Shown here piece by piece: positions 9,704-19,900 of a stretch of 64,000 nt of DNA. The stretch's first letter is position 1; the number at the start of each line of letters is the position of its first letter. The notes under the pieces were generated by a model that worked only from the letters and a program-made list of their open reading frames with translations, made no database searches and was not told the DNA's origin. A program made the translations under genes and the position numbers. This stretch comes from Marinomonas piezotolerans (lineage in GTDB: Bacteria; Pseudomonadota; Gammaproteobacteria; Pseudomonadales; Marinomonadaceae): contig NZ_QKRA01000003.1 of the NCBI RefSeq assembly GCF_003362755.1, positions 124,001 to 188,000 of the forward strand, in the 5' to 3' direction.

Positions 9704-10860
9704 GCATCGGATTAGGGTATGTTGCAAAAGGGTTGATGCAGGGCAGACAACAAAACATTAATGATTCATTGCGCCGCAATGAGGAAGAAAGAAGACAGAT
9801 GTCATTCGGCCTACAGCAACGAATTGGCGAAGCTGATGCTAAAGTGAAAGAGCATAACTCCAGTGATCACAATCTTGGCTTACTGGATCGCCGCAATACG
9901 GCTAACACCGAACAAGCCGAAGCCCAAGCGCGCACTGCTAATTTTCAATCGTCAGATGGATATCTGGATACCCTTTATCGAGGTGTTGAGGCTGGCGTGA
10001 CAGGCAAGCAGCTGAATAACCAATATGCTCAGCAAGGCATTGATCTACGAGGCGAGCAGCTTACACCCGAGGCCAAAGCCCTCCGCCAAAAAGAACAAAA
10101 TTTTAAAGCGTCTGAACTTGAACGACGTGAAGCGATTGGAAAAATGGACTTGCGCATCAAGCAGCGAAACGAAGAGCTATTACAATTAACTCACCTAAAC
10201 GATAAAGCGCGAGCTCAGCAAGAGCGCCAGAAGCTTACCGATATTGATGCATATGAAACGATCAATCGTCTGCGTCAAGGTGACAAATCAAACGCTATTC
10301 GACTGTTTAACGAGTTGGACAGCAACGGCATATACGATGCCACAGACCTATCTTTTGATGATGCAGGGAATCTGTATATCGCGCGTCGAGATAATGAAGA
10401 TATTATCTATCCTGCCGAAGCAATCAAAGGCATAGAGCAGCGCATTCAAGCGGAGATTGAACGAACTTCGGCTAAAAAAGCGCCTAAGGTTTACAAAGAG
10501 AAAGTGTTCAATGAAGCAGGCGTGGAAGTAGGTGAGAAAGCCTACGTTCTGCAGCACGATCCAGCGACAAATAAGCAGTACAAGCAATATATCGAAGAAA
10601 AGCCACAGCAGCAGGCTCAAGTTGATGCAAACGAAGAAATTCAAGTAGCGTTAGAAATGGTTCGTGATGGTGAGCTTTCAGCCGAAATGTTTGAGAAGTG
10701 GTACGGAATTAAGCCGCCGTCCGATGCCTCACAAGGTGCGAACACCGAATTTGCAGATGACTACATTCCACCGGACACAAACACCACCACGACGGTTGAT
10801 AAACCAAAAGGGCTAGGGCTTCTACAATCAGGTATCAAGCCTAGACCGTTAGCACGCTAA
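9700..10860 (+). CDS. Probable internal virion / ejection protein, 386 aa
   Basis: Translation is coupled through an ATGA overlap. The start resembles that of the previous protein (IGLGYVAKGLMQGRQQ), followed by a long charged helical region to residue 200, a globular middle (residues 190-260) and a disordered Thr/Pro-rich C-terminus. No enzyme motif is visible. With its neighbours it forms a three-gene set of small, medium and giant proteins, as in the ejection cassettes of T7-like and P22-like phages. I cannot name the family. Confidence 0.55.
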   Translation: MSIGLGYVAKGLMQGRQQNINDSLRRNEEERRQMSFGLQQRIGEADAKVKEHNSSDHNLGLLDRRNTANTEQAEAQARTANFQSSDGYLDTLYRGVEAGVTGKQLNNQYAQQGIDLRGEQLTPEAKALRQKEQNFKASELERREAIGKMDLRIKQRNEELLQLTHLNDKARAQQERQKLTDIDAYETINRLRQGDKSNAIRLFNELDSNGIYDATDLSFDDAGNLYIARRDNEDIIYPAEAIKGIEQRIQAEIERTSAKKAPKVYKEKVFNEAGVEVGEKAYVLQHDPATNKQYKQYIEEKPQQQAQVDANEEIQVALEMVRDGELSAEMFEKWYGIKPPSDASQGANTEFADDYIPPDTNTTTTVDKPKGLGLLQSGIKPRPLAR

Positions 10861-10876
10861 ACAGAATGAAATGATG

Positions 10877-10900
10877 AAACCCGCCAAGTGCGGGTTTTTT
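10877..10900 (+). terminator. Rho-independent terminator before the giant gene
   Basis: The stem ACCCGC / GCGGGT with a five-base loop is followed by six T residues, 20 bases before the GTG start of the giant gene. It is the third such hairpin placed directly in front of a start in this late region. Confidence 0.8.
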
Positions 10901-10919
10901 ATTGCTCGGAGAAAACAAC

Positions 10920-13900
10920 GTGAGTGAAATTACACGCGAAGAAATACAGCGAAAAGCACTGATTCGTAAGCAAATCCGTGAAAAAGCAAATTCGGAACAA
11001 GAGGACGAGCAAGGGTTCTTTGGTGATGCCGTTGACGCGATGCAACACGGTTTCTTATCTGGTGCCGCCGATTTAGCAGATGGTATTGGCTATCTAACTG
11101 GTAGCGAAACTGCTAGCGATACAGGTGAATGGCTACGCGGGCATGCTGATAATCAGATCGAACAAATGAGCACACAGGGGCGTGAAGCGTTCGAGGGTTT
11201 TGGTGTCGAGTCTGACGATGACAGCATTACAGGATACGGCTTGAAAGACAGCAGCTCACTAAAAGGATTTGGTTTAAATGTGCTAAGTGGTGTTGGCTCA
11301 TTTGCCCCAACAATGATACCAGGCGGTTTAGCGGCGAAAGGAGTTAGCACAGTTGGTAAGGTGACGGGTGGCGTTGCTAAAGGCACAAAGGCGGCAAGTG
11401 TTATCGACAAAAGCGCTGATGTTGTCGGCTTTGGTGGTGTTGGCGCGGCGACTATTGGCGGCTCAACGGGCAATCAAGCTAAGCAGGAGATAATGAACGC
11501 CACCCCTGCCGACCTTAAAGATGCACCGCTCTACCAAGATCACTACCGAGCACTACGAAACAGTGGCACAGACCATAAAACTGCTATGTATCAGGCGCGT
11601 GAAAACCTCGCAAACGATGTTGCAGAGTTAGCCGCACAAGATGGCGCGAAACTTGGCGCAGTGACACAGGGTGCGCTTGGTCCAGTAATGGGCAAGCTAT
11701 TCCGAGGTGAAGGGGGGACATGGACAAAATCTATTGCTACAGGTGCCGCAACAGAGGGCTCGCAAGAGTTTGTTGAGTCAGGCGGTCAAACGGCCGTGTC
11801 AAACCGTGCCGTGAACCCTGTGTTGCCTCGCGATACTATGGATGGCGTTGTGGAAGATGCCATTAGTGGCGCAATGATTGGCGGTCCTGTGGGCGGTGCG
11901 TTTGCCGCTGGCGGTAAAGCCGCTAGCCGAAACAAGCCACAACCCGAAGCAGCTCCGGACCCTAACGATCCACTAAGCCAGCCAGACGCACCAGAAACGC
12001 CACAAGACAAGGCCCAAGCTGAACTTGATCAGATAGACGATCTACTCACAAACGAAGCTGAAACGCTCAACGATGAAGAATATGAAGCGTTCCTTGCCCG
12101 TCGCGATGAGCTATTACAGATACTTGATGTAGGTGATCAAGACAGCCAGCCATTTGATATGGCAGGGCCAGAGCAGACACAAGCACAGCAGTTTGGCTTA
12201 TCACCGAATGGTCCAGTTCGTGATGACACTGAATACAGCCGCAATCAATCGGCATTTGAGCGACAGCATGGCACAGCAAGAAATACCAGCATTGATGGTG
12301 AATACATCCCTAGCCAACAGCCAGAAACTAATTACTCTTGGGAAAACCGCTTAGGTCGAATTGGTGAAACAGTAGACGGGGAGCTATTACGAGATCCTCA
12401 ACAGGTTGGGAGAGATGAAAAGCAAGCTCAACAGGTAAGACCACAAGAGCAATTAGCAGGACCTAGAGGGCTAGGGTTAACACCGCCAAGCTATTTGCGG
12501 GTGGAACCGGAGCGCACACAGCCTAACAGAGAAGCGGTAAGTTATTCGCAAATCAATAGCGAGGGCGCTTTCCTTGATGCTCCAAGCTTGCGACCAGAGC
12601 AACGCCAGCAGCAGGAAGGGCGTCAGAGGCGCACTAAACAACAAACTGAGTTTGGCGTTCCACAACAAAGTGTTATTGCTGAACCTTATCGGCCAACAGA
12701 AACCGAGTTGGCCGCACGCGAAACCACACGCCGCTCTTTTGAAGAACCAGTAACCGAAGTGCGTCAAAGTCGTAAAGCGCGTGACGAAGCGTACCAATTG
12801 CAGAAGCTACAAGAACGGCAGCTTGTAAAAAGTCGATTAAAGCAGCGTTTGCGAGAAACCGAACGCCGTAAGCAGGAGAACCAAGTAGCGCTTGGTCAAT
12901 TAGAAGTAGGTAGCGAAGTAAAAGCAGCCAAGGGCAACAAAGCAAAAGCGTATACGCCCAACAACAAGGCTATTGATGTTGAATATCAAATCGTTGAAGC
13001 AAGCGATCTAACCACTAGCCATGATGATCACTTCCAAGCGCGCACCGATTATCCTCAAGCCCTGCAGAACCGTGACCGCTCAAGCCCAGCATTGCGTAAA
13101 CAAGTGGAAGACAATGCCAAGAACTTGATCCCTGAAAAATTGGGCGAAGACTCTGGTGTCGTGAGTGGCGCGCCTATTATCCGTAATGGTGTCGTGGAAA
13201 GCGGAAACGGTCGTACCATGTCAATCCGTCGCGCATACAATGACAATGGTGCAGCGAACTACCTCCAGTATTTAGAAGACAATGTCGAGCGATTAGGCAT
13301 TAACAAAGATGAGCTAAGCCAATTCAATCAGCCCGTGCTTGTACGTCAGCGCCTAAATGATATGACGGCCGACGAGCTCACCAGTTACACCAAAGATGCG
13401 AACACTACAGATGCGTTCGCCTTAAACCCGGTAGAGCAAGCTAAGTCAGACTCAAACCGCTTGAGTGATGACGATATGGCATTAATTGACATTCCAGAGT
13501 CTGGCGACTTTGCTGCAGCGTCTAACCGTTCCTTTGTGCGGAAGTTCCTGAGCCGATTCCCGAAAGCCGAACAGAACGCCATGCTAAATGGTGACGGCAC
13601 TATCTCAGATGGCGGTATCAGTCGTGTGCAAAACGCTATCTTTGCCAAGGCATACGGTTCTGATCAGCTAATTGAAGACATTACCAGCACGTCAGCCGAC
13701 GATATGAAGACGGTCGCTAAGGCATTGATCAATGCAGCACCAGAAGTGGCTAAGTTAAACGCACAGGGCGGTGTCGAGGGCTTCACCGATACGATCGTGG
13801 ATGCTGTAAATATTGTTAAGCGTAGTCGTCGTGATGATGTGCCAGTAAAAGAGCTAACTGACCAGTTTGATTTGATGTCAGAAAATACAGTCGATCCAAC

Positions 13901-16900
13901 CACGGCAAGCCTTGCCAACTACCTAGACCAGAACGTGCGCTCTATTAAGCGCATGACCGACGCCATCAAAGGGGCCGCTCAACGAGGGCAAGAGGGATTG
14001 CGTAACTCTCAGACTGATGGGCTATTTGGCCGCGCTCCTGCGCCTACAGTTGCCAACGTCCTAGATTTTGGTGGTGAATCTAGCGCACCGAGTGGTAAAC
14101 AAAATAGCGATACTGGTAAACAATCCTCTGATATTAGTGAACAAAACACCAATATCGGTAAAGAAAATGCTGTAACCGCCCCCATTGGTAACACTGAAAC
14201 GGTAAACAATGCCCAGCCAGAAATAGAGCAATCTGATGAACCTCAGGTAAAACTTCAGAAGTCAGGCAGACCATACAGCTCTGAAAAAGTCGCAAGGATG
14301 TCGCAAACCTTCAAGAACACGCCAAACGCTGAAATCGTGCCGTATCAAGGTGGTTTTGGGATTATTGAAGGCAAAAAGCCTAAGCCGCAATCAAGGATAA
14401 GCAAAAAACAAGCAGCCAATATCAAAGCATCGGTACAGCAATCACTAGATAAAACCAGTTTGGTAAAGGAACAGGGCGGTAACTCTGCAAGCTATGAAAA
14501 GCATATAAGCGACACTATTAAGGCAGTTAAACAGCGCGATACGGTGCTGGCCGATGAGTTGCAAAAGATGGTCGACGAACATCAAGTCGAGCAACCTAAA
14601 AAGAGAAACAAACTAGATCAAGCCGCTGATTCGCTATCTTCCAAGAAGCGCGAGAAAGCCGAAAAACTAGCTAATTTAATGAAATCACGCCGCGGCCAAC
14701 TAAACTCAGGTATTGATCCAGAAGTAATGCTGGCCGTTGCCGAGTTGGGAGCTGTGACTATTGCCGAGGGTACGGTACGCTTTGCACGCTGGGCGCGTGA
14801 TGTGCTTAACGCGACGCGTGCCGTAGGCATTCAAGATGAAGATGTAAAACCGTTTCTAAAAGAAGCGTATGGCGCCGTAAGCGCTAATCCTGAAAAATAT
14901 GAAGTCTCGGACGATCTAGCCGATCAGATGGATGCCCCGCGTGATGTGCGCAAATTTGACCTTAATAGACTAGAGGACGAAGCTGATGTATCAACTACCA
15001 GCGGAGAAGTGGAACGAGCTGGCACAAGCCAAGATCAAGCACAAGTCGATCAAGACTCTAATGGAAATGAATCAGAACCAACTAGACGAAGCTCTGGACG
15101 AGCAGAGCGAACTACTACGAAAGCAGTACGACCCAACCGTAGCGATAGCGTACCAGTACGTGATGGTGCCGTATCTGGAGAGGGAAGCACTGGAAGTCTA
15201 TTTGAATCAGACGGATCAGCAGCAGCTAAAGCAAGCATTAGCGATCCCCGCGAACTTGGACGAAGCGATAGCGACGATGACGGCGGAGTATCGTTTGACC
15301 CAACCACAGCAGCAGCAACTAGCGAAGCTACTGGGCGCGTAGAGCAGGCCGACACACAAACCGCCCCACCAGCAAAACACAAAGCTAAGTGGGGGGATGT
15401 AGCGGACATTCAGCAAAGCGTACCGGCTTTGATGCCAGAACAAGCGAATGATGTATCGCTTATTGAAAAACGCCTGTTTGATGAAACCAGTTCTACCAAT
15501 GGCTACTTAAATACTAACGGTACAGGCACAGGTAAAACGTTTGTAGGCTTAGGTACGATTAAGCGTCTATCCCAACAAGGCATGAGCAACACCTTGGTTG
15601 TTTTGCCATCTGATGGCATCGCCCGACAATGGGTGCAAGCCGCGAAAGACTTCTTTGATCTTGATGCATACGTGCTTGGCGACAATGGCGGGGCGAAACT
15701 TAAAGATGCAGGCAAAGGGTTAACGATCACAACCTATGCGACATTTGGGCAAAACAATGAGCTAATTAAGCAGCGTAAAACGTTTGATTTAATCGTAGCG
15801 GATGAGTCGCAGAAGCTAATGGGGGGCCAGCAAGCAAAGAACACCGCTGCATTAAATATGCTGCGAGCTCACACCAATCACGAACAAGGCAGCTACCACC
15901 GAGCGAGATCGGTTTATGCAGACGAGCAAGAAGCTGTTACTAAGAAAGTAGATGCTTATGCCGCCAAGGTGCTTCCGCAGTTTGATGGTGACGAAAATAA
16001 AGCGTTATTAGCCGCACAAGAGCGCTATAAAGACGATCAAAGCGTCGTTGATAACAAGGTTAGAAAGCTACGAGATAAGCTTAAGGAGCAAGGCCCATTT
16101 GATACCAAGGTGCTTTTCTTATCCGCGACGCCGTTCCCTTACGTGCGCAATACTGATTACGCAGAAGGTTATTTATTCCGATATGAAGACTATGGCGATA
16201 AATACGAGGGCGGGTATGAAAATGCTTTCCACGGTCACAACGCCTTTTATATACGCAACTTTGGTTACCGATGGCGATATCACAAACTCAATCAACCAGG
16301 TGCGGAAGTAGATTCCGAGCTAATGGAACGCCAGTTCCATGAGAATATGAAAGAGCTAGGCGTATTGGGTGGCCGCACTCTTGAAGTGGAGGCAGATTAC
16401 AAGCGCGACTTTATCAAAGTGGAAACCGCAGCCGGTGAAAAGCTGGATGATCTTATCGAGAAGTGGCGGGATCATGAAGTGGAAGGGGATAATGGTAAGG
16501 AGCGTCCATATTCCAAGCTAGCCGATACGTTCAACAAGTCATTCGACTACATTAGCCGCGTAAAGTTACTTGAGGCGATCAAAGCTGATGAGGCTGTTGC
16601 GCGCACCAATGCGCACCTAGAAAAAGGCCGTAAGGTGGTGATTTTCCATTCTTACAACGTAGGCGGTTCTGTCGATCCGCTTAATGGCGTTCGCCAAAAG
16701 CACCCTGAATTGTTAAATCAATTCGAGTCCGAATTTCCGCGCATGACTAACATCTCTTTTGGTAACTTACAGCGCCCATTGAGCTTGTTCGAGCAAGCCT
16801 TTGGTGATCGTGTTCGCTTTTATAATGGTGATGTATCTGACAAAGCCCGAAATGAAGCAAAAGCGTTATTCAACGAAGATGGTAGCGGTGTTGATGTTAT

Positions 16901-19900
16901 CGTGATTCAGCAGGACGCAGGCGAGGCAGGCATTAGCCTTCACGATATTAGCGGCACAAATCAGCGTGTACTAATCAATATCGGTATTCCTGTTAAACCA
17001 ACACAGATGATTCAGATAGAGGGACGAATTTACCGTGTTGGTGTCAAGACAGATGCGCAGTTTGAAAATCTAACTACAGGCACCGCTTTTGAGCGTTATA
17101 TCTTTGCTAGCAAAATTGCTGGTCGAGCAAGTACTGCAGAAAACCTTGGCATGGGCGAGCTGGCGCGCAGCTTGAAAGAAAGTATCAGTGAAGGTTACCT
17201 AGATGCCGCGTATAAGGAAGTGGGAGACGAAATCGGCAAAGGTGGCAAAGAAGCCGACCGAGCGCAAGAGATTAGCCCATGGGACAAGGCTAAGAGCTTT
17301 TACTACTCAAATCTTAAGAGAACTTCAAATACAAAGAGTGCAGAAGGCGAAGATTACTTTGCTACACCAGAGCCGTTAGGAATGAAAATGGTGGAGTGGT
17401 TACAGCCTAAAGGTGGGCATCGTTTATTAGAGCCAAGTGTCGGGCATGGTGCGATTGGTCGATGGTTTCCTGGCAACACAAGAAACAAAGCGACTGAGAA
17501 AAGCTATAAGCTGGCGTCGCTTGCTGAAATGGTGTTTTCTGGTGACGTGATCAACGAGCCATTTGAAGACTTAAACGTGATCAACAAGTTTGAGGGTATT
17601 GCCATGAACCCGCCGTTTGGTCGCGGTGGCAAGCTGGCATACGATCATATTGAGAAAGCAATCCGCCACTTAACAAATGGTGGCCGTATTGTGGCATTGG
17701 TGCCGGATGGACCCGCAGCGAACAAGCGATTAGACAAGCTTTTGATAGATGAACGTTACGAAAACATCTATCAAGCTGGTGAAGTGGCTTTACCTAATGG
17801 TGTGTTTGATCGCGCCGGTACTGGCGTCAAAACCAAAGTCATTATCTTGGATCGTTTTGATAATCCAGCTGATGCGCCTAACCCTCAGTATGTCAGCTTT
17901 GAAAATGCAAAAGACGTAAATGAATTGTTCGATCGTATCGAGCACACCATATTGCGTGATCGTAATGAGCCAACACTCGAACCGGTAGACCCTTCGCTTT
18001 ATATGGAATACGAAGGTGCGGCACGACAAGGTCGCAACGGTGATACCTACCGTGTAAAGATGTGGGGTGAACTTCCTAACGACGTTACTCAGGCAATCAA
18101 CGAAGACGCAAATCAATTTGGCGCTCGCCCTGATCGTGATGGGCGCACCTACTACTTTGATAACGACGAAGCACGAGCCGATTTTGCAGAGTACGCCGCT
18201 CGAATCATTGAGGAAGCTAAAGAGTCAGGTGTCGAGATCGACATTGAACCGCCTAAACGTGAGCAATCGGCCCCTTCCTCAGCTAACAATGAATTCTTTG
18301 AATATACAGGTGAAGTATATACGACGAAGCGGGGTAAAGAGTTTGTTGTTACGGAAATGAAAGATCGCCAAGAGTATGAAACATACAGCAAGCTAAAGGA
18401 GCTCGCGAAAGACTTTAGCGGTTGGCCGCGTGGTCAAAAATTCATGTTTCCGACCGAAGAGGATGCGCTTAAATTCAATGGGGCCGCAAAGCAGTTGCTA
18501 GATTCCGCCGACATTAACTTATCAGTTGGTGATAAAAGTGGCGGCATGAGTGCCGACGATGTTCGCGCCGCTGTCGAACCATTGATTAACGACCTACATG
18601 AGCGCGGCACCTTTGAGGTGGTTCAATCTATTAGTGACTTACCTTTAAATATCCGAATCCAAGCCAAAGCGAAGCTTAAGCAGTCTAAAGGGGAAAATCC
18701 TGTACTACGCGGCATCAATGCCGGTGATAAGAACTATCTGATTGCTGATGGCCTGAGCAATGAAAAGGAAGCCGTTGAAATCTTTCTTCATGAAGTGGTC
18801 GGCCATAAAGCAGTATTGGATATGTTAGGTAAAGATGGCGATGCGATCATGGAACGCATTGCCTTGAGCTATGGCCGCAAAGGTCTGGCGGATTTGATCA
18901 AGACCTACGGCGTTGAGCCTAACACCAAAGAAGGGCGAATTCTCCTTGGTAAAGAAAAAGTGGCGCACATGGCGGAAAAGGGTGAAAAGCCAGCACTGCT
19001 TAAGCGCTTGGTTGCAGCCGTCAGATCATGGCTTCGCAAATACTTCCCGTCTATCAAATGGAGCGACAACGATGTTCTGAGTTTAATCAGTAATGCCCGC
19101 CAGAGAGTCGAGAATCAATACATGACCAAAGTGGACTTGGATGCGCAAAGTGCTGATTCTAGGGCATACATCAATGCCAGCATTAAAACGGATATTCCCG
19201 AGGACATTAAAAAAGTCACTGAGAAAACTCAAGCCAAGCCTAAAGGCCAACTCACCCTAATGGAGCGAGCAAAGGAGTACATAAAAGGTCTGAAAGACAT
19301 TGATGGCACGGCGCTAAAACAAGGTTTGATTGATTCCTATGCATCCATTGAGAGCTTAGAGAAGAACGTCAACATGGGTAAGCTACTGGATGGTGCTGAA
19401 TCGGCCTATAAAGCGGCTCTGCGCACAGCTAACCTTGATTCGGTTGTTGAGGTTGCGATGCGTAAAGGCGCTTTAGAGTACAAAGATGGCGCGTTTCAGG
19501 TGAAAAAGGATACCAAAGGGCTACTAGAAATTTTTCAGAGCATTGCGGATGCCGACCAGCTCCAGCTTTGGGAAACCTACGCAGGCGCAAAACGTGCTAA
19601 GCGCATCATGGACGAGGATCGCAAAGCAAACATAGTCGGTCAAAAAGAAATGATGGCGCAGCGTGCTCGGATCAAACAACTTAGAGGTGTGGCGCCAGCC
19701 GAATACCCTGGTGGTTTAGCGCAATGGCAAAAAGATATGCGTACAGCTAAAAAAGCGGCCGATTCTGCGAAGAAAAAAGCATTCCAAAAGCGTGAACGCT
19801 TATACACCGCCAAGGATATCAAGAAAGTGATGGACTTTGTAAACGGCAAGCCCGAAATGAAAGCCGAGTTTGAGAAGGCGCAAAGCGAGTGGCGCAAGTT

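Noticed and set aside
18067-18360. 97-aa out-of-frame ORF in the giant gene
   Set aside because: Unlike the 14986 ORF it has no SD, Ser/Leu-rich out-of-frame composition, and the host frame there encodes ordered protein.
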